64,000 nt of DNA from Calliphora vicina (lineage: Eukaryota; Arthropoda; Insecta; Diptera; Calliphoridae), in assembly GCF_958450345.1 (NCBI RefSeq), contig NC_088782.1, forward strand, positions 119,584,046-119,648,045, given 5' to 3'. The notes under the pieces are model-generated. The model had not been told where the DNA came from. It saw only the letters and a program-made list of their open reading frames with translations, and did not search any database. The position numbers and the translations under genes are program-made. Positions 12,523 to 25,267 of this stretch are shown one piece after another. How positions within the stretch are numbered: position 1 is the first letter of the stretch; each line of letters opens with the position of its first letter.

Positions 12523-15135
12523 TGGTTTTTTAAGGAGTTCAAATCTGCCTGTAATCGTGGTTCTGTAAAGAATTCAAATCTGACAGAAATCGTGGTTCTT
12601 TAAGGAGTTCAAATCATCAATCAATCGTGGTTCTTTAAGGAGTTCAAATCTAACAGCAATCGTGGTTCTTTAAGGAGTTCATATCTGACAGCAACCGTGG
12701 TTCTTTAAGGAGTTCATATCTGATAGCAATCGTGGTTCTTTAAGGAGTTCAAATCTGACAGCAATCGTGGTTCTTTAAGGAGTTCAAATCTTCAATCAAT
12801 CGTGGTGGTCTAAGGAGCTCAGATCTCACAGCAATCGTGGTTCTTTAAGGAGTTCAAATCTTCAATCAATCGTGCTGGTCTAAGGAGCTCAGTTCTCACA
12901 GCAATCGTGGTTCTTTAAGGAGTTCAAATCTGACAGCAATCGTGGTTCTTTAAGGAGTTCAAATCTGACAGCAATCGTGGTTCTTTAAGGAGTTCAATTA
13001 TTACAGCAATCGTGGTTCTTTAAGGGGTTCAAATTTGACAGCAATCGTGGTTCTTTAAGGAGTTCAAATCTTCAATCTATCGTGGTTCTTTAAGGAGTTC
13101 AAATCTTCAATCAATCGTGATTCTTAAAGGAGTTCAAATCTGACAGCAATCGTGGTTCTTTAAGGAGTTCAAATCTTCAACCAATCGTGATTCTATAAGG
13201 AGTTCAAATCTGACAGCAATCGTGGTTCTTTAAGGAGTTCAAATCTTCAATCTATCGTGGTTCTTTAAGGAGTACAAATCGTGGTTCTTTAAGGAGTTCA
13301 AATCTTCAATCAATCGTGGTTCTTTAAGGAGTTCAAATCTTCAATCAATTGTGGTTCTTTAAGGAGTTCAAATTTTCAATCAATCGTGGTTCTTTAAGGA
13401 GTTTAAATCTTCAATCAATCGTGGTTCTTTAAGGAGTTTAAATCTTCAATCAATCGTGGTTCTTCAAGGAGTTTAAATCTTCAATCAATTGTGGTTCTTT
13501 AAGGAGTTCAAATTTTCAATCAATCGTGATTCTTTAAGGAGTTTAAATCTTCAATCAATCGTGGTTCTTTAAGGAGTTTAAATCTTCAATCAATCGTGGT
13601 TCTTTAAGGAGTTCAAATTTTCAATCAATCGTGGTTCTTTAAGGAGTTTAAATCTTCAATCAATCGTGGTTCTTTAAGGAGTTTAAATCTTCAATCAATC
13701 GTGGTTCTTCAAGGAGTTTAAATCTTCAATCAATCGTGGTTCTTTAAGGAGTTTAAATCTTCAATCAATTGTGGTTCTTTAAGGAGTTCAAATTTTCAAT
13801 CAATCGTGATTCTTTAAGGAGTTTAAATCTTCAATCAATTGTGGTTCTTTAAGGAGTTCAAATTTTCAATCAATCGTGGTTCTTTAAGGAGTTTAAATCT
13901 TCAATCAATTGTGGTTCTTTAAGGAGTTCAAATTTTCAATCAATCGTGATTCTTTAAGGAGTTTAAATCTTCAATCAATCGTGGTTCTTTAAGGAGTTTA
14001 AATCTTCAATCAATCGTGGTTCTTCAAGGAGTTTAAATCTTCAATCAATCGTGGTTCTTTAAGGAGTTTAAATCTTCAATCAATTGTGGTTCTTTAAGGA
14101 GTTCAAATTTTCAATCAATCGTGGTTCTTTAAGGAGTTTAAATCTTCAATCAATCGTGGTTCTTTAAGGAGTTTAAATCTTCAATCAATCGTGGTTCTTC
14201 AAGGAGTTTAAATCTTCAATCAATCGTGGTTCTTTAAGGAGTTTAAATCTTCAATCAATCGTGGTTCTTTAAGGAGTTTAAATCTTCAATCAGTCGTGGT
14301 TCTTTAAGGAGTTCTTTAAGGAGTTCAAATCTAACAGCACTCGTTGTTCTTTAAGGAGTTCAAATCTTCAATCAATCGTGGTTCTTTAAGGAGTTTAAAT
14401 CTTCAATCAGTCGTGGTTCTTTAAGGAGTTCTTTAAGGAGTTCAAATCTAACAGCACTCGTTGTTCTTTAAGGAGTTCAAATCTTCAATCTATCGTGGTT
14501 CTTTAAGGAGTTCAAATCTGACAGCAATCGTGGTTCTTTAAGGAGTTCAAATCTTTAATCTATCGTGGTTCTTTAAGGAGTTCAAATCTACAATCTATCG
14601 TGGTTCTTTAAGGAGTTCAATCGTGATTCTTAAAGGTGTTAAAATCTGACAGCAATCGTGGTTCTTTAAGGAGTTCAAATCTGACAGTAATCGTGGGTCT
14701 TTAAGGTGTTCAAACCTTCAATCTATCGTGGTTCTTTAAGGAGTACAAATCGTGGTTCTTTAAGGAGTTCAAATCTTCAATCAATCGTGGTTCTTTAAGG
14801 AGTTCGAATCTGACAGCAATCGTGGTTCTTTAAGGAGTTCAAATCTTCAATCAATCGTGGTTATTTAAGGAGTTCAAATCTTCAATCAATCGTGGTTCTT
14901 TAAGGAGTTCAAATCTTCAATCAATCGTGGTTCTTTAAGGAGTTCAAATCTTCAATCAATCGTGGTTCTTTAAGGAGTTCAAATCTTCAATCAATCGTGG
15001 TTCTTTAAGGAGTTCAAATCTTCAATCAATCGTGGTTCTTTAAGGAGTTCAAATCTTCAATCAATCGTGGTTCTTTAAGGAGTTCAAATCTTCAATCAAT
15101 CGTGGTTCTTTAAGGGGTTCAAATCTTCAATCAAG
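12523..15135 (+). repeat. 35-bp tandem array D (box on + strand)
   Basis: About 74 copies of a 35-bp monomer: CAATCGTGGTTCTTTAAGGA followed by GTTCAAATCTTCAAT. The first half matches array C and the second half is new. Two tail variants (GACAG and TTCAAT) are mixed at the edges. The middle (about 13300-14300) is homogeneous, with GTTTAAATC replacing GTTCAAATC and longer blocks repeated, which indicates recent amplification. A few monomers are partial, such as AGGAGTTCTTTAAGGAG near 14310 and 14430. Confidence 0.95.
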
Positions 15136-15139
15136 TAGT

Positions 15140-16310
15140 TCAAACCATTCTGTCCTGATTTCCTAAGTGTTGAAAGCTTAAGCATATGTCTAGCTAATGC
15201 ATTTAGGAAGTAATTAATTGTTTAACAGGGAAACTAGGAGGAAAATAATATCATTCCTTTACATACTTACTAATTAAAACATTTACAAGCAGCTCCCTGT
15301 ACAAGATTGTTTCCTTATTTAATTAACATGTATCGTGTCAAAGAAGACTTGTAAATTACACAGCAGTCTTGTAAGACTGCAACTTATACACCTTACAACC
15401 TAAATAATTTGTTATTGCAACTTTCCCTTTTACAAAACAAATTTTAATTCCCTTTATTTCTATATAACTTACCTTGTTTCACGTTTTTTTGGGGGGAGAA
15501 CGTGAACAAATCTTATAGGATTTCTTTAAATATTCATTCAAACTTAATTGAATTTCAAATTAATTACTTAATGTAACTGAAACTTCTGATTTTGCGTCAG
15601 CAAGAACACAAACAACCAAGTAGAAAAAAAAACAAGAACATAATGAAGCAAACACAAACCCAACATGAGAAATTAAATACAACGAGAGACCCAATAACAA
15701 TATTTTGACAGAAATTTAATACATTTCTGCTCATTGCAAAGACGCACATACATACATTGGCTCAAACACTTGAAAGAAACGGCAACAAAATTAAAGAAGT
15801 GCAGGAGGAAGAATACTTAGAGAACAAACATTAAAAATGATACTTAACCTAAACATGCTAACCAACCAACCAGTCTGTCAGATATTTTTGTTATTTTTGG
15901 TTTGTTTGTACTTCTGTGTGTAGATGAGTGCGTTTTTTTTTTAGCTGGGAAGTCAGCAAGATAAATAAATGAATATTTATTTTTGTTTCTCTCATTTTTT
16001 TTTAATTTACGCCACTTGAAAATGTGAAACAAAAATTAATGCCAAAGTCAAGTGTGTAACACTTATAAGAATTCTAAAGTATAAAGGGTGGAGAGACCGT
16101 AATAGCAGAAGCGGTGATAGCTCAAGCAAAAGCAGCACAAGATGATGAAGAAGGCTTAAATTATTTCTTTTTTCTATATAAAGCTTGAACAAAACAAATT
16201 TTGCTAATGAAAAATGGGCATAAAGAGAAATTAAAATTAAGCAAAAATAAAAATATCTTTGATACAGATTATTTCAATTAGTGACCATAGAGCTAAATTT
16301 CATGAAGTTT
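15140..16310. other. Unique spacer between opposed arrays D and E
   Basis: About 1.2 kb of non-repetitive AT-rich DNA separating two oppositely oriented 35-bp arrays. It contains a small perfect hairpin, CAGTCTTGTAAGACTG, near 15363. No coding exon recognised. Confidence 0.45.
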
Positions 16311-16312
16311 TT

Positions 16313-19080
16313 AGAACTTCACTCCTTAAAGAACAACGATTGCAGAAAGATTTGGAGTCAAAAAATAACCACGATTGGCGAAAGATTTGAACTCCTTAAG
16401 GAAGCACGATTGGAGAAAGATTTGAACTTTTTAAAGAACCACGATTATAGAATGATTTGAACCACGATTGCTCTAAGATTTGAACTCTTTAAAGAACCAC
16501 GATTGCAGAAAGATGTGAACCACGATTGCTCTAAGATTTGAACTCTTTAAAGAACCACGATTGCAGAAAGATGAGAACCACGATTGCTCTAAGATTTGAA
16601 CTCTTTAAAGAACCACGATTGCAGAAAGATGTGAACCACGATTGCTCCAAGATTTGAACTCTTTAAAGAACCACGATTGCAGAAAGATGAGAACCACGAT
16701 TGCTCTAAGATTTGAACTCTTTAAAGAACCACGATTGCAGAAAGATGTGAACCACGATTGCTCTAAGATTTGAACTCTTTAAAGAACCACGATTGCTCTA
16801 AGATTTGAACTCTTTAAAGAACCACGATTGCTCTAAGATTTGAACTCTTTAAAGAACCACGATTGCTCTAAGATTTGAACTCTTTAAAGAACCACGATGG
16901 CTCTAAGATTTGAACTCTTTAAAGAACCACGATTGCTCTAAGATTTGAAGTCTTTAAAGAACCACGATTGCTCTAAGATTTGAAGTCTTTAAAGAACCAC
17001 GATTGCTCTAAGATTTGAAGTCTTTAAAGAACCACGATTGCAGAAAGATGTGAACCACGATTAGAGAAAGATTTGAACTCTTTAAAGAACCACGATTGCT
17101 CTAAGATTTGAAGTCTTTAAAGAACCACGATTGCTCTAAGATTTGAAGTCTTTAAAGAACCACGATTGCTCTAAGATTTGAAGTCTTTAAAGAACCACGA
17201 TTGCTCTAAGATTTGAAGTCTTTAAAGAACCACGATTGCTCTAAGATTTGAAGTCTTTAAAGAACCACGATTGCAGAAAGATGTGAACCACGATTAGAGA
17301 AAGATTTGAACTCTTTAAAGAACCACGATTGGAGTACGATTTGAACTCCTTAAGGAAGCACGATTGCAGAAAAAATTGAACTCCTTTAAGAATGATTTGA
17401 AATCTTTAAAGAACCATGATTGGAGAAAGATTTGAACTTATTAAAGAACCACGATTGGAGAACAATTTGAACTCCTTAAGGAAGCAGGATTGGAGAAAGA
17501 CTAAAGAACCACGATTGCAGAAAGATTTAAACCACAATTGGAGAAAGATTTGAACCACGATTGCTCTAAGATGTGAACTCTTTAAAGAACCACGATTGCA
17601 GAAAGATTTGAACTCTTTAAAGAACAACGATTGCAGAAAGATGTGAACCACGATTGCTATAAGATGTGAACTCTTTAAAGAACCACGAATGCTCTAAGAT
17701 TTGAACTCTTTAAAGAACAACGATTGCTCTAAGATTTAAACTCTTTAAAGAACCACGATTGCAGAAAGATTTGAACTCTTTAAAGAACAACGATTGCAGA
17801 AAGATGTGAACCACGACTGCTATAAGATGTGAACTCTTTAAAGAACCACGAATGCTCTAAGATTTGAACTCTTTAAAGAACAACGATTGCTCTAAGATTT
17901 AAACTCTTTAAAGAACCACGATTGCAGAAAGATGTGAACCACGATTGCTCTAAGATGTGAACTCTTTAAAGAACCACGAATGCTCTAAGATTTGAACTCT
18001 TTAAAGAACAACGATTGCTCTAAGATTTAAACTCTTTAAAGAACCACGATTGCAGAAAGATGTGAACCACGATTGCTCTAAGATTTGAACTCCTTAAAGA
18101 ACCACGATTGCTCTAAGATTTGAACTCCTTAAGGAACCACGATTGCTCTAAGATTTGAACTCCTTAAGGAACCACGATTGCTCTAAGATTTGAACTCCTT
18201 AAGGAACCACGATTGCTCTAAGATTTGAACTCCTTAAGGAACCACGATTGCTCTAAGATTTGAACTCCTTGAAGAACCACAATTGCAGAAAGATTTGGAC
18301 TCTTAAAAGAAACATGATTGCAGAAAGGTTGGAAATTCAAGCAGAACCACGATTGCAGAATGATTTTAACTCTTTAAAGAACCACGATTGCAGAAAGATT
18401 TAAACTCTTTAAAGAAAGATTTGAACTCTTTAAAGATCCACGATTGCAAAAAGATTTGAACTCTTTAAAGAACCACGATTGCAGAAAGATTTGAACTCCT
18501 TAAGGATGCACGATTGCAGAAAGATTTGAACACTTTATAGAACCACGATTACCGAAAGATTTGAACACTTTAAAGAACCACGATTGCAGAAATATTTGAA
18601 CACTTTAAAGAACCACGATTGAAGAAAGATTTGAACTGTTTAAAGAACCACTATTGAAGAAAGATTTGGACCCAAAAATGAACAATGATTGGATAAAGAT
18701 TTGAACTTCTTAAGGAATCACGATTGCAGGAATAGTGGAACTCCTTAAAGAACCACGATTGGCGAAAGATTTGAACTCCTTAAAGAACCGCGATTGGCGA
18801 AAGATTTGAACTCTTTAAAGAACCACAATTGTAGAAAGAATTGTACTTTTTAAAGAACAACGATTGCTCTAAGATTAGAACACCTTAAAGAACCACAATT
18901 GCAGAAAGATTTGGACTCTTGAAAGAAACAAGATTGCAGAAAGGTTGGAAATTCAAGCAGAACCACGATTGCAGAATGATTTTAACTCTTTAAAGAACCA
19001 CGATTGCACTAAGATTTGAACTCTTTAAAGAACCACGATTGTAGAATGATTTCAATTCCAAAAAGAAGCACGATTGATGT
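16313..19080 (-). repeat. 35-bp tandem array E (box on - strand)
   Basis: About 79 monomers reading GAACCACGATTGCTCTAAGA then TTTGAACTCTTTAAA on the + strand. This is the inverted counterpart of array D, with tail GCTCTAAGATTTG or GCAGAAAGATTTG. Some monomers are short: GAACCACGATTGCAGAAAGATG is followed directly by another box, giving a dimer of about 57 bp around 16500-16760. The array becomes more divergent after 18280 and grades into the purine-rich array that follows. Confidence 0.94.
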
Positions 19081-19084
19081 ACGG

Positions 19085-19860
19085 CTGAAAAAGAAAACTG
19101 ATGTCTGTTAGATTTGGACTCCAAATGTAAAAGACAGTAAGGACGATGTAAGGAAAATCTATGTAAGATCTAAGGAAGATATGGGGAAGATCTAAGGAGG
19201 ATTTAAGGAAATTCAAAGGAATATTTAAGCAAGAAGGTCTAAGACAGATCCAAGAAATATCTAAGGATAATCTAAGGAAAATCTTAGGAAGATCAAAGGA
19301 GTAGCTATGGAGGATCTAAGGTAGATGTAAAGAATATCTGAGGAAGGTTAGTCGTAGAATTTTCTAAGGAAGATTTAAGGAAGTTCTAAGGAAGAGTAAA
19401 GGAAGATCTACACAGGATCAAATAAAGACCTAAGGTATGTCAGAGGAATATTTTAGAAATATCTAAGGAAGATCTGTCGAAGAATTTTTAAAAATTTATG
19501 GAAGATTCTAGAAAATTCTAAGAAAATGGAAGAAAGATCTAAACCACCACCAAAGAAGAACTAGGAAAGGTCTTTGAAAGATATCAGAATAATTAACGGG
19601 GATCTAAGAATGATCTGGAGACGATTTAAGTAAGATCTGAAGAAGATCAGGAGATCTATGGAAGATCTGAGGAATTTCTAAGAAAGATCTACTTAGGAAT
19701 TTGTAAGAAAAATCTAAGGAAGACCTAAAGAATATCTAAAGAAGATTTAAGGATGAACTTTGGAAGATTCAAGGAGATTCTAAAGAAGGTCTAAGTAAGA
19801 ACTAAAGATCTTCTAGACAAGAGCTAGGGAAGACTTGAGGAAGATTGAAGGAGGATTTGG
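19085..19860 (-). repeat. Degenerate 11-bp purine-rich array
   Basis: Loose tandem copies of AAGATCTAAGG (11 bp) with many substitutions, for example GGAAGATCTAAGGAGGATTT. It is the reverse complement of the pyrimidine-rich array at 22.2-25.3 kb and directly abuts 35-bp array E. Confidence 0.85.
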
Positions 19861-20416
19861 TTTTGGTATATATTTGAAAGAGCTATAATAAAGAAAAGCA
19901 GGAACTTTAACAAAGAAGGTGAACTAATTAAAGTAAAATTTGTAATGAAACTTTGGAAAAGTATAATTGGAACATAATGTTCCAACAATGCATTTCCAAC
20001 AATTATTATTGTTTTTATGAACTTTTCAGTGAGTTGCGTTACTAAAATTTTATTTCTCTCTGTGTTGTTGTTCTACAAATGGAAATTGAAATGTAGAGAA
20101 ACGGAAATGAAATTTACAACCAGCAGTAAAAGTGTTACTGGCAACAGTAAGTCAGCTATACAAGCTGTTTAAGGCAAATTCAGAGCAAATACTGCTTAAA
20201 ACCATATTGTATTAGGGAAATTTAATACACAAACACTCAAATGCCAACGTTGCTAGCAAACAAATTAAACCTTCTCCAATAAAAAAAAAGAAACGAAAAC
20301 GAATTTACTAAATGAAATACAAAGAATATTAATTTAAAATTTCTATTCATGCAAGCAATTTCAGACAATTTCATACAATTTCATTTCAATTTCTTATTTT
20401 CTTTATATCTTTACAG
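19860..20416. other. Possible intron or promoter-proximal DNA upstream of exon 1
   Basis: Unique AT-rich sequence ending in a strong 3' splice-like site: a pyrimidine-rich TTATTTTCTTTATATCTTTA directly followed by CAG at 20414-20416. If used, it would make 20417-21506 a 5'UTR-plus-coding exon. An earlier untranslated exon would then lie upstream, possibly beyond the arrays. The first ATG after the site (20417) opens only a 15-codon frame ending in TAG. This is a sequence-only inference. Confidence 0.35.
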
Positions 20417-21241
20417 ATGCCACATGGTAGCAGTACAAAATCAAAAACAACTGGCAGCTAGACAGACACAAAGATAGACAGTTGGATGAATAGAAAGATG
20501 TTAAATTTTGGGAATTGAAAATTTCATTTATAAAACTACGTTTTTAGCTAACAACAATAAACGGAACACGAAGAAGAAGAACAAGAAGAAGAAGCTGTAA
20601 TAATAATACAAAAAAAGGAAAAACTTAATTCATTTGTAATTTATATTTTCGTTCAGTTTTTGCTACAAAATCAAATCACAAAAACGTTAACAAAGAAACT
20701 CAACTCAACATTCAAAGGAAAAACAAAAATAAACAATGGCAAAAATAACGGAACTCTTTACAACAACAGCACATTGTACTCTTCTCCTCGCTCTTCTGCA
20801 ACCAACTGTAAATCATGTTGATGTTGTTGCTGTTCTACTTCACATGTTAACTGTTAAGTGTTGAGATTTTATAAACAAATACACATTCATACATTCACTC
20901 ACGTAAATAAAAGAAATTAACAAAGAGCAATAGAGAGGGAGAGAGTGGGGTATAACAAGAGCCTTAAAATAATCATCATTATCCTATATAAAGCAGCAAC
21001 AAAAACAATTGTTTAAGATTTGGCACAAACAAACAAACAAACAAACGTATAATTACAACAAGTGCATTATTATTATTATCATTTTGGGAGTATAGAGAGG
21101 GCAGCCATTGTTATTTACATGAGTCCATGTGTGTTTAGAAGAGTGTGAGACAGAGTTAAAAAAAAAAACAATTAAACCTAAAACGAGGCAGAGAGCTGCA
21201 GCTTTGAGTGTATATTTAATATATGCTCTTGGATTTTTGCA

Positions 21242-21506
21242 ATGTGCGGCTATATGCTTGACAATAGCAGCATTAACCGCAATATTAAAAGCTTCTTATT
21301 ATCATCATCATCAACCTCGTCGCCGCCACAATCAATATCATCATCATCTTGCAATTGTTCAGCCATAAAATTTCCTCTTTATCAGCGACATTTTCTTACA
21401 AAACGAGGTGACATATTTCTGCAGCACCGCAAGATCTGGGGCAAGTCTATCAACAGCTGGCAAATTGTCTTGTTATCAATAATTATTTTATTACAATGTT
21501 GTACAA
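21242..21506 (+). CDS. THSD1-like protein, exon 1 with signal peptide (putative)
   Basis: The frame opens at ATG 21242 (a second ATG is at 21254) and ends at a consensus donor, ACAA|GTGAGT, at 21507. It carries a Ser-rich N-terminal half. Its last 20 residues are a classic signal-peptide core (WQIVLLSIIILLQCC then TS), preceded by basic residues (HRKIWGK). The exon ends in phase 1 with a single A. The next exon, opening with GT at 28746, completes an AGT codon and continues in the correct frame. In vertebrate THSD1 the signal peptide likewise precedes a short strand leading into the ectodomain. Weak points are the long (about 68 residue) stretch before the hydrophobic core and the poor acceptor of exon 2. 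An overlapping frame at 21129 starts only with GTG and is probably spurious. Confidence 0.55.
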
Positions 21507-22239
21507 GTGAGTATTATTTAATAACAACCCACCATTTTATGAGTTTTATTTAATTTTTGCTTGTTTTCTGTTATCACTTTTATTTATTTACTCCTTTGTG
21601 TCTAAGCCAGAGTCTGTCTGAAATTATGTTATTAATTTTTTACATCATTTCATTTCTTTTTATTATGTCTGTTGTGTACTGCAGAAATTATACCCAAATT
21701 CATCTTAATTTATGTTCTATAGTCATACATACAATTGTATGTAGGAATGTTTCTTCTGCGGTTGACAGCTGTCACAATTGAGAGATTATTATTAAATAGA
21801 AATTGATTGATTTGTTAAGGGGTGGCAAAGCACAGTGTTTTTGGCTTATAAATGAGTGTTTAATTTAATGAGATTAGTGGTAAAGTTGATTTGGCTTACA
21901 ATAGGCAGTTGGGGGAAGTGAAAAATCATCATGATAATTTAACTTAAAATTTAGTATTTTAAGTAGTAACACTTAAAATTATTATTTTTTATTTATAATA
22001 AATTCTTAATAATGATTGAAAACACTTGTTATATTTAGAATAATATTAATGAAGTTAAGTGTTCTAAGCTTAAATGTCAATTAGTTTTTATAAAAAAATT
22101 CATGAGAAATTTTTTGGAATGACAGAATTCGTCAGAGAATGAGCAGATAATCCTTGCCATAACTATCAACAACTATTCGGGATCATGGAAGCTTTAACTT
22201 TCCGAACCGACTTTCTTTTTATTTATTTAAAGTGCACAA

Positions 22240-25200
22240 AATTCAACATAATTTCTCCTTATGTTCTTTTTGTTATCATTATCTTAGTTTCCTTCTTTCT
22301 TCGATTAAATTCCATCCGTAATTTTCCAAGATTTTAGTTCCCCTTGTTTACTTAGTTGAATTCCTTAGCTCCATTTCAAATATTTCTTTCTCAGTTTCGT
22401 TCTAAACTCTCCTTTTGAAGTCTTCTTCTTGAATTTGTTTCTAAGTTCCAATCCTAAGATTTTCCACATAACTTATGTCGCACTTGATCAACAAGAGGGT
22501 ATTAACTCAAAATTTTGAAATTTTCACTTTTTTCAATAAATCAACTAACAACATCAATAACTGACTACTGTAAAAATTTCAACGTAATCCGATTACTCTT
22601 TTATCTCGAAAACAACATTTGAGACCATTTTCGTGATAATGTAGTGACTACTTTTATACAACAAAAAAGTATTATTTTGAGTTAATACAAAAGTTGAAAT
22701 AGAAATCCATCGTATATTTTCATAAAAAAGGTATTATTTTTAGTTGAGCCTTTATTGAAGTTAAAAATAATCAAATTGTTTTATTTATATTTGGTTGTAT
22801 TTTGAGTTGTTACTGTTTTGTTGATAAAATTGTTTTTATTTTATGATTTTAATTCGAAATGTGACTCTTTTTATAATAAAATTGTTCACATTTTTTCAGA
22901 AAAATGGCAATAACTCAAAAAATTGATTTTTTTTTGCAATAATTGAAAAAATTTAAAAGAAAAATAATGTAATTATATTTTTAAATGGAATTTACATACT
23001 ATGATGTATTTAGATTTTCATATTCTCTTAAAATGTAACCACAAACAGTTTTTATCCTCTACTGAAAATTTTAAAATTTTGAGTTAATACCCTCTTGTTG
23101 ATCAAGTGCGATGTATTCTTTAGATGTCCCTTAGATATTTCGTAGCTCTTCCTTCGATCATCTATAGATATTTCTTAGATCATTCTTATTTCTTCCTTAG
23201 GTCTTCATTTAATCATACTTAAATATTCCTTTGATCTTCTTTATATCTTCCTTAGATCTTGGATATTCCTTAGATCTTCATTAAATATTCCTCAGATTAA
23301 TTTTAGTTCCTCCCCAGATCTTCATTAGAGCTTCCATAGTCTTTCCTTATTTGCTCGTAGATCTTCCATAGATTTCGTGGTATATTCCTTAGTTCATCTT
23401 CAAATCTTCCTTAGTTTTTCCTCAGATCTTCAATAGATCTTCCTTAGATCTTCCATAGATCTTCGATAACTCTTCCTTAGATATTTCTTAACTCTGCCTT
23501 AGATCTTCCTTAAATGTTCTTTGGATCATTCTTAGTTCCTCCTTAGATCTTCCATAGATTTCGTTAGATATTCCTTGGTTCTTCTTTAGATCTTTCTTAA
23601 CTCATTCTTTGACATTCCTTAGAACTTCCTTAAATTTCCTTAAATCTTCCCAAACTCTTTCTTAGTTATTCCTTGGTTTTTCCCAATATTTTCCTTGATT
23701 CTTCTTTAGACATTCTTTAGATATTCCTCAATTCATGTTTAGATATTCCTTATCATTCTTAGTTTCTCCTTAGTTCCTCCTTACGTTTCGTTAGATATTC
23801 CTTGGTTCTTCCATAGTTCTTCTTTAGATCTTTCTTAACTCATTCTTTGACATTCCTTAGACCTTCCTTAGATTTCCTTAAATCTTCCCTAACTCTTTCC
23901 TAGATATTCCTTGGTTTTTCCCTATATCTTCTTTGATTCTTCCTTAGACATTCTTTACATCTTCCTTAATTCATTCTTAGATCTTCCTTAGATTTCTTTA
24001 AATCTTTCTTAGATCTTCCTTAACTCTTCCTTAGGTCTTCATTAAATCTTCCTTCAATATTGCTTTGATCATTGTTAGTTCCACCCTAGATCTTATTTAG
24101 TTTTTCCATAGATCTTTCTTAACTTATTCTTAGATATTCTTTAGACCTTCCATAGATTTCCTTAACTCTTTCTAGGTTCTTCCTTAGATATTCCTTTAGT
24201 TTTTCCCTAGATCTTCCTTAAATATTCCTTGAATCATTATTAGTTCCTACTTAGATCTAGGTTCCTTAAATATTCTTTAGATCATTCTTAGTTCCACCTT
24301 AGATCTTCCATAGATTTTCCTTAGATTTCATTAGATATTTCTTGGTTCTTCCATAATTCTTCTTTAGATCTCACTTAACTCATTCTTTGACATTCCTTAG
24401 ACCTTCCTTACATTTCCTTAAATCTTCCCTAACTCTTTCTTAGATATTCCTTGGTTTTTCCCTATATCTTCCTTGATTCTTCCTTAGACATTCTTAAGAT
24501 CTTCCTTAATTCATTCTTAGATCTTCCTTAGATTTCTTTAAATCTTCCTTAGATCTTTCTGAACTCATTCTTAGATATTCCTTAGATCTCCCTTAGATTT
24601 CTTTAAATCTTTCTTAGATCTTCCTTAACTCTTCCTTAGGTCTTCATTTAATCTTCCTTCAATATTGCTTTGATCATTCTTAGTTCCACCCTAGATCTTC
24701 CTTAGTTTTTCCATAGATCTTTCTTAACTTATTCTTAGATATTCTTTAGATCTTCCATAGATTTCCTTAACTCTTTTTAGGTTCTTCCTTAGATATTCCT
24801 TTAGTTTTTCCATAGATCATCCTTAAATATTCCTTGAGTTATTATTATTTCCTACTTAGATCGTCCATAAATCTTCCTTAGATTTGGTTAGATATTCCTT
24901 GGTTCTTCCTTGGATCTTTCTTAGTTCTTCCATAGATCTCACATAGCTCATCCTTAGATTTTACTTAACTCTTCCTTAGATCCTCCTTAGTTTTTCATTA
25001 GATCTTCCTAAGGCCTTCCTTAGATATTCCTTAGAAATTACTCAGTTCTTATTTAGATATTCCATAGACTTTCTTAGCTCCTTTTTAGAACATTTTTAGA
25101 TTTCCCTAAGTTGCACCTTATATCCTCATAAGATCATCCTTAGGTTTTCGTTAGACCTTCCTTTGATCTCCCATAGTTCCTCTTTAGATATTCCTTAGTT

Positions 25201-25262
25201 TTATCGTTAGAAATTCCTTAACTCCTGAATAGATTTTCTTTATACATTCCTTACATTTTTCT
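22240..25262 (+). repeat. Degenerate 11-bp pyrimidine-rich array
   Basis: Loose tandem copies of CCTTAGATCTT (11 bp) with variants such as CCATAGATCTT and CCTTGGTTCTT. The first section (22240-22474) is very diverged and is separated from the main part (23111-25262) by the MITE described below. Longer blocks are duplicated: a segment beginning GTTAGATATTCCTTGGTTCT recurs near 23558, 23790 and 24337. It is the inverse of the purine array at 19.1-19.9 kb and abuts 35-bp array F. Confidence 0.88.
22479..23110. mobile_element. 632-bp MITE with about 45-bp terminal inverted repeats
   Basis: The left end CGCACTTGATCAACAAGAGG (22479) and its exact inverse ending at 23110 continue inward through GGTATTAACTCAAAATTTT, with a one-base difference after that. 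Both ends are bordered by ATGT (22475-22478 and 23111-23114), a candidate 4-bp target duplication. The 540-bp interior is AT-rich, has no coding potential and repeats TTGAGTTAATAC-type motifs. The element has inserted into the pyrimidine array, whose units resume immediately on the right. The superfamily is not certain from ends alone. Confidence 0.88.
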
Positions 25263-25267
25263 TTTTT

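Noticed and set aside
21129..21368. Frame with two hydrophobic segments overlapping putative exon 1
   Set aside because: It needs a GTG start, ends in low-complexity His/Arg, and does not reach the donor at 21507 in frame.
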